Shown piece by piece: positions 8,735-20,056 of a stretch of 64,000 bases of DNA. Source of the stretch: Tipula vernalis. Taxonomy: Eukaryota; Arthropoda; Insecta; Diptera; Tipulidae. How positions within the stretch are numbered: position 1 is the stretch's first letter; the number at the start of each line of letters is the position of its first letter. The stretch is from NCBI GenBank assembly GCA_958295665.1, contig OY282560.1:28199992-28263991 (forward strand). The letters are read 5' to 3'. The position numbers and the translations under genes are program-made. Below the pieces are notes generated by a model. That model was given only the letters and a program-made list of their open reading frames with translations, did not search any database and was not told the origin of the DNA.

Positions 8735-10905
8735 TCACAGATTCATCAGTCCGAGTGGATCTGTTCTTCTCAGTTGCCTAAATCGCGGCTGTTTCAGAAT
8801 CTCTCTGGCCAATTCATTGAGATTTGCATTTAGTTTTGAGTAATATTTCGAACTGAATTCTTTAATTGTTTCTTTAACGGTTTTAATCCCAAGTTCGTCA
8901 TGTATATTACTATTTCGAATGTACCACGGAGCATTGGTAATACTGCGAAGTATTTCTCTTCAGTAAAGCTTTATTGGCTAATGATAACTGAGATTTTTCT
9001 TCCCATCAGCGAATACATTTTGGAAAATTTAATTTTTATTTGGTTGTGCTTTGTTTCGATATGATTTTTCCACGTTAACCTTTTATCCAGGTGGAAACCT
9101 AAGTATCACACTTAAAAAAATATTGCTTATGTAATGTAAATTGCATTACATATAGGTCCAGTGGAAGGCTGTATTATAAAATAATACAAAGCTTGCATTA
9201 AAAAGGATTTAATACAATTTGCATTAATTTGTAATACAAATTTTAGTGCAACATTCCATTAGAATGTAAAGCAAGCTGTAGAAGAACCGTCACTCAACTG
9301 CATTAAAATTTAATAAAGATTGCACTAATAAAATATTTTAGAAATATTAAATTTTAAAGCAAGTTGCATTAAAAGTTGCGTAAGTTGGTCTTTGTTTTAG
9401 GTGCCTTTGGTACCTTTCATCTTTCCATTAGCGGGCTACTTCAGCTTATAGTCGCCTAAGGTAGTAAATTATAAATTAAGAACTGAAAAGCTCATTTTAG
9501 AATTCAGAAAACCCAATTATTTTATTTGTCATTTAGTCGGTTTGATTTAGCGAATTTTATATCAGTAAAGCAAAACACGTGCATGAATTTCTTATTCACA
9601 TGTACATTTAAGTCCGCTTATTTTAGCGAATTTTATGTTGGTATAATTTTTCAATTTGAGCAGGTTGCTTTAAAATGTTTAATAGTTTTATTATAAATAT
9701 TTTTTGATGCAGATACTGCTTTAGAAATCTTCATAATTGCGTTAAAATTCATTTTAATGCAATCATTACTTAACAATTTAATAATAACTTGTATTACAAG
9801 AGTCATAATGCAAGGCTTGCATTAAAAATTAAAGTTATTTTTTTAAGTGGGTTACCTTCGTTTGTTCAGGAATATTTTTATCGTTTAATTTAACTGGTGG
9901 GCAGGTGCGCCTTTTATTCGCTATGCCTTCAGCCAGTCCGCGACTTTGTTTAAATGATTCTGTAATTCCTTTGAGGCAACTTCGGGATTAGTGTGTGACA
10001 CCAGGAAGGCCATGTCATCGGCAAATGTTGATATTATTACAATACTTTGTTAATTACAGGTAAATCAGCTGTATACAACAAGTATAATATTGGTCCTAGA
10101 ATACTGCCTTGCGGGACACCTGCATTAATATCATTTAAGCAAGTAGATGAAGAACTGAGTGAAATTTTTTCGGTAGAAGCTCTTTAATTTTGTAAATTAG
10201 TCCATCGTTCCAAACTTTATCAAAAGCTTGGGCGATATCCAAAAAGGCAGCAGAACAATATTTCTTTTCCTCGAAGGTGATTTTGATTGCATTTACAATT
10301 CTGTGTACTTGCTCTGTAGTGCCATGTTGGTTTCGGAATCCAAATTGATGGTCTGGAATAATGCGCCATTCTTCTAATATTGGTTTCAATTTCGTTAGTA
10401 ACATTTAGCTGAGATAGTGGGCAGCATGCTTATTGGACGATATGATGAGATTTGCGTTTCATTTTTCCGTGGCTTATGTATGTATCATTGTGATCAAAGA
10501 TATCTTCTATTTAGGAGGAATATAACTGCTAGTTTTATGCATTTATTTGTCAATTCCCTTATCATTTTTCCAGTAATGAGATCATGTCCTGCGGTGCCTT
10601 TTTCGAGCTTATGCAAGTTTTAATTGTATTCTTAACTTTCTTCCAATTGTACTTTATAGATTTGTAGGATGAACCATCATCCATTTGCTGGGGTATCACG
10701 AAATAATTATCTTCTTCGTTTGGTGCGATTATTGTTGGTAGATGAGCAGCAAAAGCATTGGTTTTTTCTCCATCAGTTCTCGCCAAATTTCCAGTTGGTA
10801 GTCTAATCGGTGGATTCGAATTTGTTGTCCTTTTTAAATTTTTTGTTGCCTTCCACAAAGAGTAATCTGTCCTCTCGGTTGCCGAGAGATCACTCAAATA
10901 GTTGT
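8735..10905 (-). pseudogene. Jockey ORF2, pre-RT region and reverse transcriptase (copy A)
   Basis: Reading down the minus strand from 10905, the first block is a linker LSDLSATERTDYSLWKATKN. Next comes a degraded RT finger region (ISSKKAPQDMISL), then at 10404 RIIPDHQFGFRNQHGTTEQV with FLDIAQAFDKVW. The strand-switch motif GVPQGSILGP is near 10115. The catalytic box appears as FADDMAF near 10010, reached by a frameshift. After the 9109-9849 insertion the frame resumes as YLGFHLDKRLTWKNHIE, and the C-terminal thumb block includes SITNAPWYIRNSNIHDELGI. The stop is TGA at 8735-8737. This is the expected end of a Jockey ORF2. Endonuclease is absent from this copy. Confidence 0.85.
9109..9849. 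mobile_element. 741-bp non-coding element with 14-bp perfect terminal inverted repeats
   Basis: Both ends carry CACTTAAAAAAATA: forward at 9109-9122, inverted at 9836-9849, a perfect 14-base match. Both subterminal regions also carry TGCATTA/TAATGCA-type motifs many times. It sits between codons of the Jockey RT (…KVT on one side, YLGF on the other), so the empty site can be inferred. No clear target duplication remains. It has no ORF and is probably a non-autonomous DNA transposon; its superfamily is uncertain. Confidence 0.65.
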
Positions 10906-11930
10906 TTACGCTCTGGTTTTGGTTTCATGATAACCTCTGCTACCTTCCATTGGCTTGGGACATATTTCAGTCTGAACATTGCGTTGATTATTTGGAGTAA
11001 TTTTCTTAGTTCTTTTTCAGGTAATGCTTTGGGCAGGTAATGGCCTGTAATTAGATCGTATCCAGGAGATTTTCTTGCATTTAAGTTGTTGATTACTTCT
11101 CTTAGCTCTTGCAGTGTAAGTTTACGTATATCAAGTTCATCCACCTTGTTTACTGGGGTTATATTTTGTTCTGCTGATTGTCTAGGCAAAGGTTGGAAGG
11201 TTTGTTCCAGGTATTCAGCAAACAGTGTGGTTTACGTTTCTAGCCCAGCTTCCATCGTCACATTTAAAATTGGTGACACCTGCATTTTAGGTCTCTTCAG
11301 AGATTTGGTAGCTTTCTAAAGCGAGTATTGAGTATCTTTTTCTCCAGTTAGACTACTTAAGTATTTGTTGATTGTGGTGTTCTTAATTTCTTTGATTAGA
11401 TTTTTCAGTTTATTACATGGATAATTGAGTACCTTTTTATTTTGCGGTGCACGATTCCTCTGCTAGGCTTTTCGGGCTTTCCTTTTCTCTCGAACCAATT
11501 CTCTGACTACCAGAGAAGATCTTGGAGACTTATTCATATTCTTGTTGCTAATAGGGGTGAATATTATCATTTAATAATTCTAGTTCCTCTTCTATCCGTG
11601 TCGGTGTTTTAATTGGCACTTGCAGTTCAATATTCAAATTAATAAGTTCCTGGAATAGGTCACAATTAATTTTATTGTTTGTTAACCTAGGCGGACCTTC
11701 TTTATTAACTACAGTTGCGAGCTGATAGTCATGATAACGGGTGAACGATCAGACGAGAGTTCCTCACTGTTGTCAACACAAATGTAATTCTCGCATAATC
11801 CTTTTGTTATATAAAAGTCTACGAGATCAGGTATTTTATTTCTATTCAGCGACCAGTGCGTTATGGCTTGTTTCCAGAATGAAATGCAATTAAGTGCTTT
11901 TCCTGCCTTAAAGAGCTCTTTTCTCCATGA
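10906..11930 (-). pseudogene. Jockey ORF2 fragment: endonuclease end to RT start (copy B)
   Basis: The minus strand from about 11915 encodes the C-terminal endonuclease of a Jockey ORF2. Blocks include HWSLNRNKIPDLVDFYITKG and, further on, NSEELSSDRSPVIM, the SDHSP-type motif with H replaced by R. A degraded linker follows, then the RT start NNLNARKSPGYDLITGHYLP and YVPSQWKVAEVIMKPKPE. It stops at the junction with copy A near 10905. The N-terminal endonuclease is missing because the gag C-terminus joins almost directly to this fragment near 11925. Confidence 0.8.
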
Positions 11931-12273
11931 CTTGGCGGTTATTTAACCGTTTATTTAAGCCTTATAAGGCTCGTTCTTGTTTAGCTAATCGCATATTTAA
12001 GGCTACTACATTACGCAGTATTCTTTCGAGGACGCTATCACTAATGCTTGTTGGTTGCTCTTGCACAATTTCTGAGAATGTTTTACATTCTTGTGGCTTT
12101 TTAGTAGGAGGTCTAATTTCCACTTGCTTTATTGTTTGAATTTGCCCGTTTGATGTTACACGATTTTGTGAAACTTGGTGGGCTTTATTGCTTAATTGTT
12201 GTAAAGTTTTAGCTACTTTATAACCTCTATAGCTGGCAGGATGTTTCCCCTTGCAGTTTATGTATTTTGCAGG

Positions 12274-12284
12274 TACATTTTTAT
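12274..12284. repeat. Target-site duplication, left side of the palindromic element
   Basis: TACATTTTTAT is repeated at 12977-12987. Both copies belong to the Jockey gag frame between its two zinc knuckles. Confidence 0.6.
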
Positions 12285-12326
12285 ATGATTTTAATACGAG
12301 TATGTTCCGAAGATTGTAAGAGAATT

Positions 12327-12404
12327 CAATCCAGTTTCGAACTAATGAGCTTATGATTATGAAAAAATCAATCTTCTCATCAGGCCGCGGCGACTGTACT
12401 GATT
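12327..12404 (-). ncRNA. Hammerhead-ribozyme-like motif, left (inverted) copy
   Basis: This is the inverted copy of the right-hand motif. On the minus strand GTC is at 12394-12392, GCCGCGGC at 12391-12384, CTGATGAG at 12383-12376 and CGAAAC at 12339-12334. The core boxes are unchanged relative to the right copy. Stem II differs by one base but still pairs (C changed to U opposite G). Helix III has one extra mismatch (A opposite G). Unchanged boxes with pairing-neutral stem changes are mildly supportive of a structural RNA, though the two copies are too similar to prove it. Confidence 0.35.
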
Positions 12405-12743
12405 ATACCACAATTTACATTCTATATATACAGAATGTGTTGTGCGTTAAGTATTAGCGAATCATAACTAATGCAGATGAATTCTCTTACAATTTTTCTT
12501 CTTCACAATATTCACACAGCTCTATTTCTGTGTACGCTAATTTTTACTTTTTATTAATTTTTTGTTGAATATTAATTAATTCATGTAATATCTAATATGC
12601 TACCGGTGGTTAGACCATTTTAATTGTGTTTCGATTAACACGAGAAGTATATTAGTATTTACGAACAGTAATTCAACGAAACCGACTAATAGACATAATT
12701 TTATTTATTTAATTATATGATTTTAATACAAATTGTGGTATAA

Positions 12744-12820
12744 TCAGTCCAGTCGCCGCGGCCTGATGAGAAGATTGATTTTTTCATAATCGTAAGCTCA
12801 TCAGTTCGAAACTGGATTGA
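12744..12820 (+). ncRNA. Hammerhead-ribozyme-like motif, right copy
   Basis: All conserved parts occur in order. They are helix III 5' strand TCAGTCCAGT (12744-12753), cleavage base C12754 (GTC), a tiny stem I GCCGCGGC (12755-12762), core box CTGATGAG (12763-12770), stem II, core box CGAAAC (12807-12812), and helix III 3' strand ACTGGATTGA (12811-12820). Helix III pairs over 10 bases with one G-U. Stem II can pair GATTGAT (12773-12779) with ATCAGTT (12800-12806), with two G-U pairs and a 2-base bulge before the G-C closing pair. This would be a type III arrangement. Weak points are the very short stem I loop and a competing pairing of CTGATGAG with CTCATCAG (12797-12804). Activity is untested. 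Confidence 0.4.
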
Positions 12821-12976
12821 ATTCTCTTACAATCTTCGGAACATACTCGTATTATTTACTAAATACTAATATACTTCTCGTGTTAATCGAAACACAATTA
12901 AAATGGTCTAACCACCGGTAGCATATTATATATTACATGAATTAATTAATATTCAACAAAAAATGAATAAAAAGTA

Positions 12977-12987
12977 TACATTTTTAT
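12977..12987. repeat. Target-site duplication, right side of the palindromic element
   Basis: Partner of 12274-12284, identical over 11 bases. Confidence 0.6.
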
Positions 12988-14060
12988 CTCCGTACAGTCT
13001 TTTGCATAATGTTTACCAGAACATCTCACGCACCGTGGCTTTTTAATTCTCATGTTAAGGATAGCTCTTATATTGAAAATATCTTCAATTTTCTATTTAT
13101 TGTTAAAGATGAGCATGAACAATGGAAGCCCCCTTTTGGTTACTTTGCTCCCCTGAGCATTGTTTATCCGTTCTTTTCTAAGAATACCAACTGCATTTTC
13201 TATTAGTAGCCCTTTTTGATTTAGATCCGCCACTATGTCTTCAATTGGGCAAGTTGGATGAAGCTGCGTACGTGCTATACATTTCTGGTGAAAAGATGTA
13301 CACCACGAAGTTAGCTGTACCAGTTGAATTATTTCCAACTAGAACAAAAAGTTCACCAGGGTAACCAATTTTAACTAAAAATTTTTGGCCTCGAGCCATT
13401 ACTTTGATTTTGCGGTCATTCTTATATTCGTATGTGTACCATTCGTTTCCTTGTTCATTGAGCTTGTTTGCCAATGCTCTATAGGTGTCGGAGTCTGGCG
13501 TATTAATCTTCCATACGTTGTTGTTAAGAGACACCACACGGTATTCTTTATCTATCACCGATTTTAGTATTGATTGCACCTTACCATAATCGGTAATGCC
13601 GATAATATTGATTGGCGGAGGCGCCTTTTCTTTGGGGATAACCCGTACCAGATTATGTTGCGGTCTTTTTTGTTTGTTGCCTATAACAGGCGAGGATTCG
13701 GCTTTCCTTTTTTTATTTGATTTTTTATTAGTTTTTAACGTCCGGGCGTATTGTCCGGTTTCTTTTTCAAGTTATTCGACATCGGTATGGTACTCTTGTT
13801 CTTTAGTGTTGTTTATAAAAGCCAAAGGCTTCTTCGGAACCTTTGTTTGAAGAGCCTTTTTCAGCTTCTCGTTTTTTATCTTGAGCTTTATAACTTCGCC
13901 GCATAGCTGGGTAGTAAAACTCTGAATTTCATTCAATTTCTTTGTAAGATCATCAATTTCTTTTTCTTTATTTGCTCGGGAGGAGTAGCCAATTATGGGT
14001 GGTGGTGAGTTAGCCAGTAATATGCTGAATAATTCAGCGTACCACCTGGGGTAATATTCT

Positions 14061-15887
<1,827 letters not shown>

Positions 15888-18800
15888 TCACACTTCTAAC
15901 AAAAATGAAAAAAAAACCAGGGCTGCGGAGTCGGAGCCGCTTAGTTTATGTTTATTTTCGTATTTTCCAAGAAGACGGAAGCCATGTGGAATTGACCGAC
16001 TCCGGCTCCTATTTGATGAAATATCACCAAAAACATCTCGAGTAATGTTGCTCGGTTCACCAATTAAATTGTGTGGAATTTCAATCAAATCTCTACCCAA
16101 ATCATTAAAATTTGGCAATGCTCCATTTCCAAGTAGTTTAAGAAATTCAATAAATTCCACTTCATGCGACAGAGCTCGCATGTTCTGCTGTAGAGTAAAC
16201 CGTCGAAATTGTGGGAATAAGTGCCAAGAAACGATACAATTTTCAATTAATTCAGTACGTGAACCGTGAGGAATGACAAGCAAAATTTGCCGAAAATCTC
16301 CGCACAATAAAATAGTTTTACCACCAAAGGGTTTGTTTCTATTTTGAACATCGCTTAGATCATTTAATAATCGATCAATGGCCTTCAAGGCATTAAGTGG
16401 ACACATAGATATTTCATCAATAATAATTAATGAAGCGGATTTTATGAGATTTGCTTGATTACTATCAAGTGATACACTCGAAACCGAATTCTCTAAAATT
16501 GGAATTGGTAATTTAAATATATTATGTAATGTTCTGCCATTAATAAGTAAAGTTGAAGCAATTCCACTAAATGCAGTAGAAATTCAAACTAAATTTGGAG
16601 AATGTAATTTGTGTATAAGCGCTGTTTGAACAAAAGTTTTTCCACAACCTGCATGAGATGTTAAAACAAATACATTCATACCGGTATCATGATGCATCAC
16701 TTCACGCAAAACTGCGTCTATAACATTACGTTGTTCATTATTTACAACATCGTAAAACTCAGTAACAAGAAAAGCAGCTTCATCTGTATCCAATTCATAC
16801 ATTGTTCTAAAATCTTGCACACGTAGTGGTGTTGGAAGACCAACTTGTTGACATGATGTATTATGAGACATAAATGTTTCTTCTAACTCAAGTAATGCAA
16901 AATTGTATGAATCATTTTCAGTTTGATTTCGGACAAAGTCTTCACTCAAATCCTTTTTAAATTCTTCCCATAATGCTAATGCATTCCCAGGAAAATTCAA
17001 TTCACAAATGAATCCAAACAATTCTCTTAGCTGCTTCGGTGTTTTGAATTGAACTGCTTCTAGTAAACAATGGCGCCACTCATCATCATTTGAAGCAATC
17101 CCACGCGCATGACATGCAGCAATAAATGTCGGATATAAAATCCCTTCATAAGTCCTCAAATCATCAAAATTTTTAGGGCCACGCACATGAAGTAATAATA
17201 CGCGCAATTGAAATAGTTCCACATTTTTCGGCGAAACAAAATACAATCGTGAAATTACTTTTTCATCTCCACGTTTACGCTCTTGCCATCTCTTCCGATT
17301 ATCAATCCATACATAATGTAATGGTACTTCAGCGTACAATAAATTATTAGCACGATGATCAACTGAATTCAAATGGAAAAAAGCTAATAATTTGGTTTCC
17401 CTTACATTAGCTGCCGCTTCGTTTTCTTCTCCGTGTCTGTAGTACACATTTTGCCTTTTAGGTAAATGGCAATCAAGTCTAATTATTGAATGTGTTTGAT
17501 AATGCATTGGAAATTCAAATATTCTCCAACATGCTTCTGTAGAACCAACAAATCGTCCACTCAAAAAAATTCTGAATTTCATCTATTTCAAATTCTCCAT
17601 TAATTTCATTATTAACAACCCCAACCTCTAAAACAGCGCAATCATATCCCTTGTAAATATACTTGTAAATATATTTTACGCTTTTAACAGTTGTACATAT
17701 TTCTACGTTGATAGGACAGATATGGATTATAAGGCACAACGTAGCGATTATCAATTGAATTCCTTCTGACTTCGACGCTTACACCGTTATCTCTTCTTCT
17801 GTAAACAGGATAGCCATTAATATTATCTACAGTTTGTTCCGAAAAATCTTTGGGAAAATTTTTAATACATTTGCCATCTCTCATACACACAGAATTAGGA
17901 CTTAAATGACTGCACGGTCCGTGAATCATATGATTTAAAACGAATTCATGTAGCTTTGGATGTGTGTTTATGTTCGGAATTTTTGCACTTACTATTTTGT
18001 CTATATCATTCGCTCCACGTAATTCATCATTTTGACTTAACGTAACTAAAATATGTGCATGAGGTAGACCCCTCTTTTGAAATTCAATGGTATAAATCAA
18101 AGCTTCAACTTTACCAAATATATGCTTATTCATAACGCAATTAATTAATTCTTTTAATTTCAACTTAAAAACTCTAACAACAATGTCTGGACGAAAATTT
18201 GAACTTTCAACATTATCAATGGACTCAATAATCTCCGGCCAACGTGGATTGCAAGTCATAGTTATGAATAATGAAGGTTTGCCGAAATGTTGAACAATTG
18301 ACATAGCGTCTAAATAGTTCTGATACATATTTCTCGGTGCACCAACAAATGATGATCGTAAAACAACTATTCGCCCCACGGCATTAATATTATCACCACC
18401 ATTTGGTTGTAAATTCAAAAAATCTGTTAAATTATTTTAGACTTCAGCTCGAAGATTTGTTTGATTATTACGAATAAAATGTAATCTGCTTCCTTCAATG
18501 CGAACATACATACATATCAACAATCCATTGCAAGAATAACTTTTGTGCATAACTTTTGTTGCGAATTGCAAGTCTATAAGATGCATATTGTAACATAGTT
18601 ATTTTGTTTCTTGGCATATTTGAATTTGAAGTTGTAAGTCTGTTATGAACCATATTTACGTGCCACCCAAAATCGCCATTTGGAAATAGAAGAGGATAAG
18701 CCAACGGATCTAAAGATGAATCCAACACAGACACATTCCGAACGGTATTATTCAATCTCGAAAAGCAAATCATGTTACGTTCAAAGGGTGGCTCACCATT

Positions 18801-19627
18801 GACACTATTGAAAACAACTGCTACATCAGTAGCAATCGCATCATTGTAACGTCGAATATCAACATTATTATTTGCTTTAATTAACATGCATACATCTCTA
18901 GTAATATCTTCACTTCTATTACAGTATTCGGACATAGTTTGAAAAGATTGAACAAATAGATTACAACGATTCAATTGATGATTAATTTCTCTCATTAAAT
19001 TAATATCACAATGTGCATTTGAAGTATGGCGCATTCTGTATTGAGCAGCTGTTTCTACATCGTAGAAATACAACTGAGCGTAATGTGGTATAGAACCAAA
19101 AGGAGTTACAATACCACCAGCTCTGTGATAAAAAACACCATCAATTTTAAAATGGAACATACCTTTCAATGCTTCAGTTTCAATCTTTGCCTCACTACTA
19201 ATCATTGCAAAAGAAGAGTTATATCGATCTACTTTTAACTGCAGCATCATTTGATTTGAGACTATCATAAAGATTTTTAAAAAAATCGTTTTGCTTATAA
19301 GGCGATACATGAACTTTGCCCTTATGACAACATAATGAGAATTCATTTCTATTCCCTTGTGTAATTTCACCTTCAAAATTTCTCGCTCCACAATGTATGC
19401 AACGTAAATTCAATTGGCCGCAAGAAAATTAATTAAAATTTCGTGGCACTAATTTTAATGCGCACTTAAAAGAATCATCTAATAAATGATTAACAACTTC
19501 ATTATCGCCGTTATTTTCAATGGATGGGTTAACATTAATATTCTCGTTTCTATTTCTATTTGATCTAACTCCGTTTCTATGACTTCGGTCGTTCTATTCG
19601 ACCAGTTAATGTAGGCCGTCGGGGCAT
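15888..19627 (-). mobile_element. Decayed Helitron (RepHel transposase region)
   Basis: The minus strand encodes one Rep/helicase protein in several frames. The start MPRRPTLTG is near 19627. A zinc-finger block CIHCGARNFEGEI ... CCHKGKV is at 19300-19410. The Helitron N-terminal domain follows, then the Rep nuclease and a Pif1-type helicase that is cut off near 15920-16000. No terminal TC/CTRR ends or 3' hairpin were found. Helitrons move by rolling-circle replication. This copy has at least five breaks and lacks the C-terminal helicase motifs, so it is inactive. Confidence 0.9.
15888..19627 (-). pseudogene. Helitron Rep/Pif1-helicase, frameshifted
   Basis: Domains in order on the minus strand begin with the Helitron-like N domain at 18495-19391 (LDPLAYPLLFPNGDFGWH). 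The segment SSFVGAPRNMYQNYLDAMSI with LFITMTCNPRWPEI is at 18220-18370. The HUH nuclease motif is in KRGLPHAHILVTL near 18060. The second catalytic motif carries paired tyrosines, KYIYKYIYKG, near 17660. The helicase Walker A is LTSHAGCGKTF (16630-16660) and Walker B is LIIIDEISM (16395-16425). GKTILLCGDFRQILLVIP lies near 16290-16330. Breaks occur near 19413, 18500, 18435, 17690 and 17582, plus a stop at about 16590. The helicase ends at a hAT-like fragment near 16010. Confidence 0.9.
15919..16012 (+). mobile_element. Possible hAT-like terminal fragment
   Basis: The sequence begins CAGGGCTGCGGAGTCGGAG, which resembles the terminal repeat of a widespread hAT group. A GACTCCGGCTCC stretch at 16000-16012 is roughly its inverted partner, but the expected CAGCCCTG end is missing. 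It coincides with the point where the Helitron helicase breaks off. It is probably an internally deleted insertion, but this is tentative. Confidence 0.3.
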
Positions 19628-19930
19628 AATGGAACACACTAAAATAAAAAAATTCTTGTGTTAAATGAAAAACACGACCGGCTTATATAAGAAAAATTCA
19701 AAAGAGGACTATTTACCGCAAATATAATAAGCGTCAAACCAAAAACACAAAAATAAAAATTGGAAAGCACACAGCGTTGGGGCAATTATAATTAGCGTCA
19801 ACTCTATACTAAAACGGCAATTTGTGATTGCAAAGAGAATATGATACGAAACAAAATGTAATGCGCGTGTACAGTGTATTAGTGCGTATATGAATATAAA
19901 ACTTTTTCTGTATTGGTAAAACTTTACCTA

Positions 19931-20056
19931 CTTTTTATACCTATTTCCCGTGCACGTATCTTAATAAAACTTATATTCTGTACATCTATGAAAAAATATC
20001 TTTTGCTTAATATATCTTTCATTAAGATACATGCACAGGAAATAGGTTAAAAAGGG
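19931..20056. repeat. Inverted repeat (hairpin) with ~35-bp arms
   Basis: Arms near 19931-19972 and 20022-20056 share TACCTATTTCCYGTGCAYGTATCTTAA as reverse complements with a few substitutions. The spacer is about 50 AT-rich bases. It may be a small MITE. No target duplication is evident. Confidence 0.5.

Larger units (their letters stand above)
12285..12976. mobile_element. Palindromic 692-bp element inserted in Jockey gag
   Basis: The insert is flanked by an 11-base direct repeat, TACATTTTTAT (12274-12284 and 12977-12987). Two inverted-repeat blocks are nested. Block X at 12290-12415 recurs inverted at 12725-12850. Block Y at 12545-12662 recurs inverted at 12857-12972. Read from the left the order is X, unique, Y; read from the right it is Y then X directly joined. 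This is not a simple hairpin. It resembles a circular-junction or partial tandem copy fused head-to-head. Each X block has a hammerhead-like core. It has no ORF. Similar inverted copies are known in Penelope-like elements, but no Penelope RT is present here, so the class is unproven. Confidence 0.7.
8531..14060 (-). mobile_element. Chimeric Jockey-clade LINE array
   Basis: On the minus strand a Jockey-type ORF1 (gag) is followed by a partial ORF2. At about 10905 this joins a second, different Jockey ORF2 that begins just upstream of its RT domain and runs to its stop at 8735. The 3' UTR runs to a T run (minus-strand A run) near 8531. The pre-RT motif occurs twice. One copy is SLWKATKNLKR (near 10840). 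The other is SL-stop-KATKSLKRPKM (near 11310). Two related but distinct families therefore lie head to tail out of register. Two younger insertions interrupt the array (9109-9849 and 12285-12976). All frames carry stops or frameshifts, so neither part can be active. Confidence 0.8.
11935..14060 (-). pseudogene. Jockey ORF1 (gag) of copy B, split by an insertion
   Basis: The minus strand from about 13850 shows a Lys-rich N-terminus, then PPPINIIGITDYGKVQSIL and a gag RNA-binding fold at 13240-13580 (STOP-free frame with KINTPDSDTYRALANKLNEQ). This is followed by HPTCPIEDIVADLNQKG at 13270-13180 and a CCHC-type knuckle CVRCSGKHYAKDC near 13010. The next knuckle, KYINCKGKHPASYRGYKVAK, is at 12200-12265, after the 692-bp insertion. 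The C-terminus runs to about 11935. Gag binds element RNA and packages it. Frameshifts occur near 13240 and 13750. The order of domains is normal for Jockey; the break is caused by the palindromic element. Confidence 0.8.

Noticed and set aside
12857..12930. A second CGAAAC word in block Y as part of another ribozyme
   Set aside because: No CTGATGA box lies at the right distance on the same strand, so it is not part of a hammerhead core.
12285..12976. Firm assignment to Penelope-like elements
   Set aside because: Inverted and joined copies and hammerheads occur in that group, but no Penelope RT or GIY-YIG sequence is in the window, and known Penelope hammerheads are described as a different (minimal type I) form.
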